Assembly (NCBI RefSeq): GCF_000263855.1
Contig: NZ_AJWX01000001.1
Location: forward strand, 62,001-126,000
DNA: 64,000 nucleotides
Direction of reading: 5' to 3'
Origin: Pseudomonas sp. M47T1
Lineage (GTDB): Bacteria; Pseudomonadota; Gammaproteobacteria; Pseudomonadales; Pseudomonadaceae
In this document: positions 26,051 to 33,888 of the stretch, piece by piece
Position numbering within the stretch: position 1 is the first letter of the stretch
How the letters are laid out: every line of letters starts with the position of its first letter
The notes under the pieces: generated by a model
What the model was told of the DNA's origin: nothing
The model's input: only the letters and a program-made list of their open reading frames with translations
Database searches by the model: none
Program-made: the position numbers and the translations under genes

Positions 26051-26139
26051 TGTGGGAACGGGCTCTGCCCGCGAAAAGACCACCTCGGTGTTTCAGGGGT
26101 ATCGAGGTGAGTGCTTCGCGGGCAGGGCCCGCTCCCACA
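26051..26139. repeat. REP pair between tauB and tauA
   Basis: TGTGGGAACGGGCTCTGCCC pairs with a reverse copy ending GCTCCCACA around about 40 bases. Its position between the binding-protein and ATPase genes of one operon matches the malE-malF arrangement, in which REP hairpins protect the upstream mRNA. Confidence 0.9.
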
Positions 26140-26166
26140 AGAGCCGAGCAGATGGGGGCCAAAGGG

Positions 26167-27141
26167 TTATTGAACGAACTGCGCGCTCACGTACGGGGCG
26201 TAGTCGGGCAGCACGGCGTCGACCTTGCCTTGTTCTTTCAGGAAGGTGGCGGTGTTGGTGATGGCCTGGGTAGTGGGGGCGCCCAGTGCAGTAACCTGGT
26301 CAGCGGCCAGCGGGTAGACGTTGCCCTGCAACAGCAGCGGGATGTCAGCGGCCTTGGCGCCGGACAGCTTCACCAGCTTGTCGACATTGCCCGGGTTGGC
26401 CAGCCAGGCTTTCGGGTCTTTGCGGTAGTCGGCGTAGGCGTCCAGGGTCACCTTGGCGAAGGCCTTGACGATCTCCGGGTGCTTGGCGGCGAAGTCCTTG
26501 CGCACGATCCAGGCGTCGAAGGTAGGCGCGCCCAGCTTGGCCAGCTCACCCGAAGTGATCAACACCTTGCCGCTTTCCTTGGCCACGCCCAGGGCTGGGT
26601 CCCAAACGTAGGTAGCGTCGATGTCACCGCGCTTCCAGGCGGCAATGATGGCCGGTGGATCAAGGTTGAGGATGGTCACTTTAGACGGGTCGATCTTCCA
26701 CTGCTTCAGCGCCGCCAGCAGGCTGTAGTGCCCGGTGGACACGAATGGCACGGCAATTTTCTTGCCTACCAGGTCTTGCGGGCTGTTGATGCCCGAACCG
26801 TTGCGGGCAACGAGCGCTTCGGCAGCGCCGATCTGGGTGGCGATGAGGAAGGTTTCCACTGGCAATTGGCGGGTGGCCGCGGCCGCCAGCGGGCTGGAAC
26901 CTACGTAGCCGATCTGCACGTCACCGGAAGCCACGGCGGTAATCACCTGGGCGCCGCCGTCGAATTTGCGCCAGTTGATCTTCGCCTGGGTGGCCTTTTC
27001 ATAGGCACCGTCAGCCTGGGCAACCTTGGCTGGGTCTACGGTGGTCTGGTAGGCAACGGTGAAGTCGGTGGCCTGGGCCATGAACGCGGCGCCTGCCAGG
27101 GAAATGGCCGCCAGAAGGCGTAGGGGGTTGAATCGGGACAT
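26167..27141 (-). CDS. tauA: Taurine-binding periplasmic protein
   Basis: A 324-residue periplasmic binding protein. The signal peptide ends FMAQA (about residue 23). TauA marks are FTVAYQTTVDPAKVAQADGAYEKAT, IGYVGSSPLAAAATRQLPVE and the GHYSLLAAL and YVWDPALG segments. It captures taurine for TauBC. It is the first gene of the tau operon. AT-rich sequence about 50-100 bases upstream contains CTAAATGATCTAAG, shared in near identity with the promoter region of the binding-protein operon at 29264. A paralogue lies just upstream. Confidence 0.92.
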   Translation of the reverse strand: MSRFNPLRLLAAISLAGAAFMAQATDFTVAYQTTVDPAKVAQADGAYEKATQAKINWRKFDGGAQVITAVASGDVQIGYVGSSPLAAAATRQLPVETFLIATQIGAAEALVARNGSGINSPQDLVGKKIAVPFVSTGHYSLLAALKQWKIDPSKVTILNLDPPAIIAAWKRGDIDATYVWDPALGVAKESGKVLITSGELAKLGAPTFDAWIVRKDFAAKHPEIVKAFAKVTLDAYADYRKDPKAWLANPGNVDKLVKLSGAKAADIPLLLQGNVYPLAADQVTALGAPTTQAITNTATFLKEQGKVDAVLPDYAPYVSAQFVQ

Positions 27142-27188
27142 GGTGCAGCTCCTCGTCAGGCGGCCGGATGGCTGTTGTGACGAGAAGA

Positions 27189-27215
27189 CTAAATGATCTA
27201 AGAACCAGTAAATAA
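27189..27215 (-). promoter_or_regulatory. Candidate tauA promoter box
   Basis: CTAAATGATCTAAG (27189-27202) followed by an A/T-rich stretch recurs as CTAAACGATCTAA at 29337-29349. It lies 48 bases before the tauA start. On the minus strand it reads CTTAGATCATTTAG, a near-palindrome that could be an activator site or contain the -10 region. Confidence 0.45.
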
Positions 27216-27297
27216 ATAACCTTTTTGCATTAGCTTAGTGCTGCTTCCCGTAGCAGCACTGTCTTTGTGGGGGCGGGCGTAGCCGCAGGCATTGCGG

Positions 27298-28278
27298 TTA
27301 CTGCACGAACCTGGCGCTCACGTAGGGGGAATAGTCCGGCAGCACGCTTTCCACCTTGCCCTGCTCCTTGAGGAACTCAGCCGTCTGCTCGATCGCCTTG
27401 GCCGTGCCGCCCTGCAGCAGGGCCGGGGTTTGCTGGGCCTTGGCGTCGGGGAAGGCGGCACCGGCCAGCAATTGGGGGACGTCAGCGGCGTTGGCACCGG
27501 TCAATTTGGCTATTTTCTGTACAGGTACCGAATCGGCGGTCCAGCTGTCCTTGTGCGCGGCATAGTCGGCGAACGAGTCCAGGGTCACCTTGGCGAATTG
27601 GGCGATCACTTCCGGATGCTTGTCGGCGTAGTCCTTGCGCGCTACCCACACCTCGAACGTCGGCGCGCCCCACTGGCCAACCTGAGCGGCGTCGGTGAGG
27701 GTTTTGCCGGTCTTGCGGATTTCGCCCAGCGCCGGCGACCACACGAAGGCGCCATCGATGTCGCCACGCTTCCAGGCCGCGGCGATTTCGGCCGGTTGCA
27801 GGTTCACCACCTTGACCTTGCCTTCCAGGCCCCAGTGCTTCAGCGCGCCCAGCAGGCTGTAGTGCGAGGTGGACACGAACGGCGTGGCGATGGTCTTGCC
27901 CACCAGGTCTTGCGGGTTGTTGATGCCGCTGCCGTTGCGCACCACCAGCGCCTCGGCGGCGTTGATTTGCGCAGAGACGATGAAGGCCACGATTGGCAAC
28001 TTGCGCGACGCGGCGGCGGCCAGTGGGCTGGAACCCAGGTTGCCGATCTGTACGTCACCCGAAGCGATGGCGGTGACCACTTCCGGGCCGCTGTTAAAGC
28101 GGCGCCAGTCGATTTTCTCGCCAATGGCTTTCTCGTAGACGCCGTCGGCCTGGGGCACTTTGCTGGGGTCGATGCCGGTCTGGTAGCCAATGGTCAGGTT
28201 GGCGGCTTGGGCGCCCAGGCCAAACCCGGCAAGGGCGATGGCGGCGAACAGGCGGCGGTGGGGCAGGGTGATAGCCAT
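27298..28278 (-). CDS. TauA-like periplasmic binding protein, second copy
   Basis: A 326-residue protein that parallels TauA along its length. The signal peptide ends LGAQA (about residue 25), followed by LTIGYQTGIDPSKVPQADGVYEKAI, IGNLGSSPLAAAASRKLPI and FVWSPALG, with a C-terminal tail (YSPYVSARFVQ) nearly the same as TauA's YAPYVSAQFVQ. It starts 32 bases after the stop of the sulfonate-binding-type gene, so these two form an operon that has no permease. It likely widens the ligand range of the TauBC complex. The ligand could be taurine or another small sulfonate. Confidence 0.88.
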   Translation of the reverse strand: MAITLPHRRLFAAIALAGFGLGAQAANLTIGYQTGIDPSKVPQADGVYEKAIGEKIDWRRFNSGPEVVTAIASGDVQIGNLGSSPLAAAASRKLPIVAFIVSAQINAAEALVVRNGSGINNPQDLVGKTIATPFVSTSHYSLLGALKHWGLEGKVKVVNLQPAEIAAAWKRGDIDGAFVWSPALGEIRKTGKTLTDAAQVGQWGAPTFEVWVARKDYADKHPEVIAQFAKVTLDSFADYAAHKDSWTADSVPVQKIAKLTGANAADVPQLLAGAAFPDAKAQQTPALLQGGTAKAIEQTAEFLKEQGKVESVLPDYSPYVSARFVQ

Positions 28279-28310
28279 GGGGGGTGCCTTGTTGTCGGGG
28301 GTGTTGGAAT

Positions 28311-29264
28311 TCAGGGGTGCCAGATGCCCACGGCCTCGGTATCTACCGCCTTGGGCAGCAGGCCGGCGGCCAGGAACGCGTTGGCGATGCTTTGCTGTTC
28401 GCCCAGTTGGTCACGCTGCACTGGTTGAACCAGGTAGCTGCGGTGCTGGTTGGCGGCCTGCACCGTGGCGCTGTCGAGGTTGCCCCACAACGGGCCGAGG
28501 ATGGCGGCCGCCTGCTCGGGGTTGGCCTTGGTCCACTGGCCGGCTTTCTGCAGTTCGGCAAACACCAGCTTCAGCACGTCAGGGTGGGCCTGGGCGTAGG
28601 CGGTGCTGGTCAAGTAGTAGCGTTTGTACTGGGCCAGGCCGGTGCCAGCGGCCAGCACGCGGGTGGGCAGTTGCCGCTGCACGCTGGTGAGGAAGGGCTC
28701 CCAAGTGACCCAGGCATCCACCTTGCCGTTTTCAAAGGCAGCGCGGCCGTCGGCCGGGGTCAGGTAGGCAGGCTGGATATCGCTGAACGTAAGGCCTGCT
28801 TTGTTCAGCGCGGCGATCAGCAGGTAATGGGTGCCTGCGGCCTTGGTCACGGCCACCTTCTTGCCTTTCAAGTCGGCGAGCGTCTGCAACGGGCTGTCCT
28901 GCCGCACCACGATGGCCTGGGCTTCAGGCGAGGCGGTTTCCTGGGCGAAGTAGGTGAGGTTGGCACCCGCCGCCTGGGCGAACACCGGCACGGTGTCGGC
29001 GACGTCGGCGCTGATATCGACATTGCCAATATTGAGCGATTCAAGCAGGGGCAGCCCGCTGGGGAATTCATGCCAGCTGACCTGCACGCCTTTGGCAGCC
29101 AGATCCTTTTCCAAGGTGCCTTGCTGCTTGAGCAAGGTGATCAGCGTGGAAGATTTTTGGTAACCAATGCGTAACGTTTCTGTCGCCTGGGCCGATGCAT
29201 TGAACATGAACAGGCTGAGCGCAGTGAGTAAAAGCTTTTTTATGATGGGACGCCTTCCGGACAT
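28311..29264 (-). CDS. Aliphatic sulfonate-type ABC substrate-binding protein (orphan)
   Basis: A 317-residue SsuA-family binding protein. The signal peptide of about 26 residues ends NASAQA. Family marks are LRIGYQKSSTLITLLK, WHEFPSGLPLLESLNIGNVDISADVADTVPVFAQAAGA and DAWVTWEPF. GAGGT lies six bases before the ATG. It is the first gene of a two-gene unit with the TauA-like protein and is more distant from SsuA (32865) than the protein at 21854. Without its own permease, it presumably feeds SsuBC or TauBC. Its promoter region shares motifs with that of the first sulfur operon. Confidence 0.87.
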   Translation of the reverse strand: MSGRRPIIKKLLLTALSLFMFNASAQATETLRIGYQKSSTLITLLKQQGTLEKDLAAKGVQVSWHEFPSGLPLLESLNIGNVDISADVADTVPVFAQAAGANLTYFAQETASPEAQAIVVRQDSPLQTLADLKGKKVAVTKAAGTHYLLIAALNKAGLTFSDIQPAYLTPADGRAAFENGKVDAWVTWEPFLTSVQRQLPTRVLAAGTGLAQYKRYYLTSTAYAQAHPDVLKLVFAELQKAGQWTKANPEQAAAILGPLWGNLDSATVQAANQHRSYLVQPVQRDQLGEQQSIANAFLAAGLLPKAVDTEAVGIWHP

Positions 29265-29657
29265 GTAGCACCTCTGGCCGCGTAAGCGGGGTAGCGAAGG
29301 GGCGATGGGATGTCCGGTGGTCCGGTTTGCTGAAAGCTAAACGATCTAAAAATTAAATTACAAAGACCGTTTAGGAATTAGCTTATGGGCCGATAGAGGC
29401 TTTAGGCCATTTGTTTGGGTGAGGCGGTTATTTATTCCAAATCGATCTGAAAAGAGATGAAACAATTCTTTTTGGAGTTATGAAATATTATTTACTCTTG
29501 CCCGTCACAAAATGGACATAGACCATCGTCGTAAACCGACCTAGAGCGGTTGACGCGGTGCTCGCCAACAGCGCAAATCGCAACAACCCCAGCGTAATGG
29601 ACAGAAGATCCAGGATTGGGGACAGACAAGAATTAGAATCATTACAGGAGCAACACA
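29265..29657. other. Divergent intergenic region, sulfonate-binding gene / porin
   Basis: This 393-base gap is AT-rich. Its left part holds the promoter module of the minus-strand unit (29312-29378); its right part is the leader of the porin gene with AGGAG eight bases before the ATG. No small gene or RNA fold was recognised. Confidence 0.6.
29312..29378 (-). promoter_or_regulatory. Candidate sulfur-operon promoter module
   Basis: GTCCGGTGGTCCGGTTT (29312-29328) is identical to 7844-7860. CTAAACGATCTAA (29337-29349) matches the tauA upstream box, and TTTAGGAAT (29370-29378) matches 7900-7908. Order and spacing agree with the other copy. The module starts 48 bases before the gene start. Confidence 0.55.
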
Positions 29658-31013
29658 ATGTACAAGTCTTCCTTGGCTCTGGCCGTGGCTGTAGGGGTGC
29701 TGGCGTCGCATGCGAGCGCTGAAGGGTTTCTCGATGACAGCAAGGCAACGCTGAAGCTGCGTAACTACTACATCAATACGGATAACCGTGATTCGGCAGC
29801 GCCGAAGAACTCCAACTACTCTGCTGAATGGGGCCAAGGCTTCCAGGTCGAGTTTCAGTCGGGTTACACCGCCGGCACCGTCGGTTTTGGTGTTGATGCA
29901 ATTGGCCTTCTGGGCGTGAAGCTGGACTCCACCCGTGCCAAGTCCGGTAACCCTACCGGCTCGCTGGACGGCGGTACCGTATTCCCAACCAATGGCGACG
30001 ACCCTGCCGACAGCTATTCGAGCCTGGGCCTGACCGCCAAGGCCAAGATCTCCAAGACCGAGTTGAAGATCGGTACCTTGATGCCCAAGCTGCCAGTCAT
30101 CCAGTACAACGACGGCCGCCTGCTGCCACAGACCTTCCAGGGTGGCCAGATCACCTCGAACGAGATCAAGGACCTGACCCTGATCGCAGGTCAGATCGAC
30201 CAGGCCAAGGGCCGTAACTCGAGCAACAACGAGAACCTGTCTATCAGCGGCGCCAACGGTAGCGGTAACAGCAACCTCGGCGAGCGCAGCAACAAGTTCT
30301 ACTACGGCGGTGCGGACTACAAGGTCACCAAAGACCTGTTGCTGCAGTACTACTACGGCGAACTGACCGACTTCTACCAGCAACACTTCCTGGGCCTTAC
30401 CCACAACTGGGCTATCGGCCCGGGCGTGTTGAAGTCTGATCTGCGCTACTTCCACAGCACCGATGATGGTGCCAACGCCAATGATTCAGCCTACTACACC
30501 ACTGGTAGCTATCAGAGCAACGGCAGCGGCAAAGGTCCGGTTGATAACAACCTGTACAGCGGCCTGTTCCTGTACACCGTGGCTGGTCATACCTTCGGTG
30601 GCGGTTACCAGGTCAGCAACGGCAGCTCGGACTTCCCGTGGCTGAACCAGGGTGATGGCTCCTCCAACGGCACCATCACCGACATGCAAATCCAGAAGTT
30701 CGGCCGTGCAGGCGAACGCACCTGGCAGGGCCGTTACTCGTATGACTTCGCGGCCCTGGGCTTCCCAGGCGCAACCGCAGGTCTTGTGTACCTGCGTGGC
30801 GACAACATTGATACGCGCTCTACCACTGCAGGCAACGGCGATGGCCGCTCCGAGTGGGAGCGCGACATCACCTTGGCCTACGTCGTACCAACCGGCACCT
30901 TCAAGGGTCTAGGCTTCACTTGGAAAAACGCCATGTGGCGCAACGACATTCCAGGTCAGCGCGACCAGGACGAAAACCGTGTGATCCTGAGCTACTCGAT
31001 CCCACTGCTGTAA
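29658..31013 (+). CDS. OprD-family outer-membrane porin
   Basis: A 451-residue porin. The signal peptide ends SHASA (residue 21), followed by EGFLDDSKATLKLRNYYIN, the classic mature start of the OprD family. Alternating beta-strands run to a final ...RVILSYSIPLL. It resembles the OprE/OprQ-like branch. It makes an 18-strand monomeric channel for small solutes. Position between sulfonate binding proteins and lsfA/ssu suggests passage of small sulfonates across the outer membrane (inference). AGGAG lies before the ATG and a strong terminator follows. Confidence 0.88.
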   Translation: MYKSSLALAVAVGVLASHASAEGFLDDSKATLKLRNYYINTDNRDSAAPKNSNYSAEWGQGFQVEFQSGYTAGTVGFGVDAIGLLGVKLDSTRAKSGNPTGSLDGGTVFPTNGDDPADSYSSLGLTAKAKISKTELKIGTLMPKLPVIQYNDGRLLPQTFQGGQITSNEIKDLTLIAGQIDQAKGRNSSNNENLSISGANGSGNSNLGERSNKFYYGGADYKVTKDLLLQYYYGELTDFYQQHFLGLTHNWAIGPGVLKSDLRYFHSTDDGANANDSAYYTTGSYQSNGSGKGPVDNNLYSGLFLYTVAGHTFGGGYQVSNGSSDFPWLNQGDGSSNGTITDMQIQKFGRAGERTWQGRYSYDFAALGFPGATAGLVYLRGDNIDTRSTTAGNGDGRSEWERDITLAYVVPTGTFKGLGFTWKNAMWRNDIPGQRDQDENRVILSYSIPLL

Positions 31014-31027
31014 CCCTGTTGTAAATC

Positions 31028-31059
31028 AAAGCCCGCCCGGCCCCGTCCCGGCGGGCTTT
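31028..31059 (+). terminator. Rho-independent terminator of the porin gene
   Basis: AAAGCCCGCC and GGCGGGCTTT form a 10-base perfect stem 15 bases after the porin stop, ending in TTTGTTT. The A-run on the other arm gives partial bidirectional character. Confidence 0.85.
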
Positions 31060-31077
31060 GTTTCGCCTGACATCTCT

Positions 31078-31112
31078 TATTCCTTTTTGCACTTAATAAA
31101 TCGATATTTATT
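31078..31112 (+). promoter_or_regulatory. lsfA upstream control region
   Basis: TATTCCTT (31078-31085) is followed by AATAAAT-CGAT-ATTTATT (31095-31112), whose seven-base arms are exact reverse complements. The block lies 68-102 bases before the lsfA start, where an activator such as CysB would bind. TATTCCTT recurs upstream of ssuE. Confidence 0.5.
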
Positions 31113-31179
31113 CTTTTTATTTCGTCTACGCTGAGTGCACAGTGGTTCCCATAACGCACTCAACAAGGAGCAAGGCCTC

Positions 31180-31818
31180 ATGAGCATCCGCCTCGGCGAC
31201 ATCGCCCCCGACTTCGAACAAGACTCCAGCGCCGGCAAGATCCGTTTCCATGAATGGCTGGGCAACAGCTGGGGTGTGTTGTTTTCCCACCCGGCTGACT
31301 TCACCCCGGTGTGCACCACCGAGCTGGGCTTCACCGCCAAGCTCAAGGACGAGTTCGCCAAGCGCAACGTCAAGGCCATTGCCTTGTCGGTAGACCCGGT
31401 GGACTCGCACCACAAGTGGATTGAAGACATCAACGAAACCCAGAACACCATCGTCAACTTCCCGATCCTGGCCGATGCCGATCGCAAGGTGGCGGACCTG
31501 TACGACCTGATTCACCCTAACGCCAACGACACCCTCACGGTGCGCTCGCTGTTCGTGATCGACCCGAACAAGAAAGTGCGCCTGACCATCACCTACCCGG
31601 CCAGCACCGGCCGCAACTTCCACGAGATTCTGCGGGTAATCGACTCGCTGCAACTGACCGACAACCACAAGGTTGCCACCCCGGCCAACTGGCAGGACGG
31701 TGACGAAGTGGTGATCGTGCCGTCGCTCAAGGACGAGGAGGAGATCAAGCAACGCTTTCCCAAAGGCTACCGCGCGGTGAAGCCATACCTGCGCCTGACC
31801 CCTCAGCCCAACCGCTGA
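31180..31818 (+). CDS. lsfA: 1-Cys peroxiredoxin LsfA
   Basis: A 212-residue peroxiredoxin of the 1-Cys (Prx6) type. The peroxidatic cysteine is C45 in the motif PADFTPVCTTELG, and the long C-terminal dimerisation region with YPASTGRNF and VPSLKDEEE is typical of the subfamily. It reduces peroxides in the cytoplasm. In P. putida, LsfA is a sulfate-starvation-induced protein encoded beside ssu (literature knowledge), and the same order is seen here. AAGGAG lies nine bases before the ATG. It probably limits damage from reduced flavins and peroxide made by the monooxygenases. Confidence 0.93.
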   Translation: MSIRLGDIAPDFEQDSSAGKIRFHEWLGNSWGVLFSHPADFTPVCTTELGFTAKLKDEFAKRNVKAIALSVDPVDSHHKWIEDINETQNTIVNFPILADADRKVADLYDLIHPNANDTLTVRSLFVIDPNKKVRLTITYPASTGRNFHEILRVIDSLQLTDNHKVATPANWQDGDEVVIVPSLKDEEEIKQRFPKGYRAVKPYLRLTPQPNR

Positions 31819-31832
31819 ATACTGATTCATCT

Positions 31833-31920
31833 TGTGGGGGCGGGCTCTGCCCGCGAACTAAGTACTGCGGTGCCTCTGCAATACGCGGCGTTCTTTTCGC
31901 GGGCAGAGCCCGCTCCCACA
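31833..31920. repeat. REP pair after lsfA
   Basis: TGTGGGGGCGGGCTCTGCCC and a reverse copy ending CCGCTCCCACA flank about 40 bases. It sits between the lsfA stop and its terminator. Confidence 0.88.
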
Positions 31921-31962
31921 ACCAGCGTTTCATCCGATTCATCCTCCCACGACAGGGTTTCA

Positions 31963-31988
31963 GGGCCGTTGATCACGGCCCTTTTTTT
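31963..31988 (+). terminator. Rho-independent terminator after lsfA
   Basis: GGGCCGT, loop TGATC and ACGGCCC are followed by seven T residues. It ends lsfA transcription before the ssu operon, so ssuE has its own promoter. Confidence 0.9.
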
Positions 31989-32001
31989 GTTCGGAATTTT
32001 A

Positions 32002-32060
32002 TATTCCTTCATCGAATAACCAAATGAAAAAATATGATTTATAGATATATAAAAGGCCTG
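32002..32060 (+). promoter_or_regulatory. ssuE upstream AT-rich region
   Basis: TATTCCTT (32002-32009) is followed by a nearly GC-free stretch with GATTTATAGATATATAAAAGG. It starts about 120 bases before ssuE. It resembles the lsfA upstream region and is a plausible CysB-type activator site with promoter (inference). Confidence 0.45.
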
Positions 32061-32121
32061 TTATGGTCAGTCCCATCTCGCTGATCGCGAGGCCTTTTGG
32101 ACAACGAAGGAAGTGTCGCAA

Positions 32122-32715
32122 ATGCTGGTTGTATCTCTTGGTGGCAGTCCCAGTGTGCGCTCGCGTTCCGGTGTGTTGCTGGACCAGACAACTGTTTGGC
32201 TGCAACGCCATAACGTGGAAGTGGTGACGTTCAAGGTACGCGACTTCGCGGCCGAGGACTTGCTGCACGCGCGCTTCGACAGCCCCAAGGTGCTCGACTT
32301 CCTTGAGCTGGTACAAAAGGCCGATGGCTTGATCGTGGCCACGCCGGTGTACAAGGCATCGTTCAGCGGCGCGCTGAAGACATTGCTCGACCTGCTGCCT
32401 GAGCGTGCCCTGGCCAACAAGGTGGTATTGCCCATCGCCACCGGTGGCAGCATCGCCCACATGCTGGCGGTGGATTACGCCCTGAAGCCGGTATTGGCCG
32501 CGCTCAAGGCTCAGGAAATGCTGCAGGGGATCTTTGCTGACGACAGCCAGATCGCCTACGGCGAAGGCAGCGCCGCAGCGCAGCTGGCACCGGCGCTGGA
32601 ACAGCGCCTGGCCAATGCCCTGGACGAGTTCCACTACGCGCTGAGCCGCAGGCCCCATGCGCTGGACCCAGGCATTCTCAATGAAAGGCTTTTGAGCGCG
32701 CGCTGGAGTATCTAG
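32122..32715 (+). CDS. ssuE: NADPH-dependent FMN reductase
   Basis: A 197-residue flavodoxin-like reductase starting [20 protein letters not shown], with the FMN-phosphate loop [10 protein letters not shown] (residues 7-16) and the motif [23 protein letters not shown]. It supplies FMNH2 to the SsuD monooxygenase in the cytoplasm. ATG at 32122 is preferred over a GTG three codons earlier because AAGGAAG then lies about eight bases upstream. It leads ssuEADCBF but is separated from ssuA by a REP pair. It is the only recognisable flavin reductase in the window and may serve the two other LLM monooxygenases. Confidence 0.93.
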   Translation: MLVVSLGGSPSVRSRSGVLLDQTTVWLQRHNVEVVTFKVRDFAAEDLLHARFDSPKVLDFLELVQKADGLIVATPVYKASFSGALKTLLDLLPERALANKVVLPIATGGSIAHMLAVDYALKPVLAALKAQEMLQGIFADDSQIAYGEGSAAAQLAPALEQRLANALDEFHYALSRRPHALDPGILNERLLSARWSI

Positions 32716-32783
32716 GTGGGAGCGGGCTCTGCCCGCGAAAAGAACACCGCGGTGTATTGTTCGCGGGCAGAGCCCGCTCCCAC
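32716..32783. repeat. REP pair between ssuE and ssuA
   Basis: GTGGGAGCGGGCTCTGCCCG and its reverse copy are separated by about 30 bases. The sequence is almost the same as the copy at 20658, including the ACCGCGGTGT centre. Confidence 0.9.
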
Positions 32784-32864
32784 AGACTTTAAATTCACTG
32801 GCCTTACTCGCCCGCCAACGGGCAAGCAGGTGCAGCCACAACCCAATAGCAAAGGAGCGGCGCT

Positions 32865-33830
32865 ATGCGCACAGTCTTTTTGCGTCGTGGGCTGGTCGCT
32901 CTGTTTGTTGCGGCTGTGTCGTTCGGCGCCATTACCCAGGCCCAGGCTGAAACCCTGCGCATCGGCTATCAGAAATACGGCACCTTGGTGCTGCTCAAGG
33001 CCCGCGGTTCCCTGGAAAAGCGCCTCGCCGCACAGGGCGTGCAGGTGCAATGGACCGAATTCCCCGGCGGCCCGCAGCTGCTGGAAGGCCTGAACGTAGG
33101 CTCCATCGACTTCGGCGTCACCGGCGAAACCCCGCCAGTATTCGCCCAGGCCGCTGGTGCCGATTTGCTTTACGTCGCCCATGAGCCACCTGCGCCGACC
33201 AGCGAAGCGATCCTGGTGCCGAAGGACTCGCCGATCAAATCGGTGGCTGACCTGAAGGGCAAGAAGGTGGTGCTCAACAAGGGCTCCAACGTGCATTACC
33301 TGCTGGTGCGTGCACTGCAGGATGCCGGCCTGAAATACACCGATATCCAGACCATCTTCCTGGCGCCGGCCGACGCCCGCGCCGCTTTCGAGCGCGGCAG
33401 CGTCGATGCCTGGGTGATCTGGGACCCCTATCAGGCGGCAGCCGAGCAGCAGCTGCAAGCGCGCACCCTGCGTGACGGCAAGGGCCTGGTCGACAACAAC
33501 CAGTTCTACCTGGCCACCAAGCCCTATGCGCAGCAGCACCCCGACGTGATCGCCGCCGTGGTGGACGAAGTGCGCTCGGTGGGCGAGTGGTCCAAGTCCA
33601 ACCCCGAGCAGGTCACCCAAGAGGTCTCGCCGTTGTTGGGCCTGCCTACCGACATCACCCTGACCTCGGTGAAGCGCCAGGGCTTCGGTGCTCAGTTCAT
33701 CACCCCGGATGTGGTGGCGGCCCAGCAGAAGATCGCCGACACCTTCTACCAACTGAAACTAATCCCCAAGCCGCTGAGCATCAAGGATGTGATCTGGACG
33801 CCACCGGCCAAGGTCGCGACCGCCCCGTGA
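32865..33830 (+). CDS. ssuA: Aliphatic sulfonate-binding protein
   Basis: A 321-residue periplasmic binding protein. The signal peptide ends TQAQA (about residue 27), then LRIGYQKYGTLVLLK, WTEFPGGPQLLEGLNVGSIDFGVTGETPPVFAQAAGADLLYV and DAWVIWDPYQ. It binds alkanesulfonates for the SsuBC importer. AAAGGAG lies before the ATG. It is the first of four closely spaced genes ssuADCB. Two related orphan copies lie at 21854 and 28311. Confidence 0.93.
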   Translation: MRTVFLRRGLVALFVAAVSFGAITQAQAETLRIGYQKYGTLVLLKARGSLEKRLAAQGVQVQWTEFPGGPQLLEGLNVGSIDFGVTGETPPVFAQAAGADLLYVAHEPPAPTSEAILVPKDSPIKSVADLKGKKVVLNKGSNVHYLLVRALQDAGLKYTDIQTIFLAPADARAAFERGSVDAWVIWDPYQAAAEQQLQARTLRDGKGLVDNNQFYLATKPYAQQHPDVIAAVVDEVRSVGEWSKSNPEQVTQEVSPLLGLPTDITLTSVKRQGFGAQFITPDVVAAQQKIADTFYQLKLIPKPLSIKDVIWTPPAKVATAP

Positions 33831-33888
33831 TTTGCCCTGCGGGCTGGCGCGCCGCGCCAGCCCTAGCCACCCTTAGGAGACAACTCCA

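Larger units (their letters stand above)
31819..32121. other. Intergenic region lsfA-ssuE
   Basis: This 303-base gap contains a REP pair (31833-31920), a rho-independent terminator (31963-31988) and an AT-rich ssuE promoter region with TATTCCTT at 32002-32009. No gene was seen. Confidence 0.75.
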
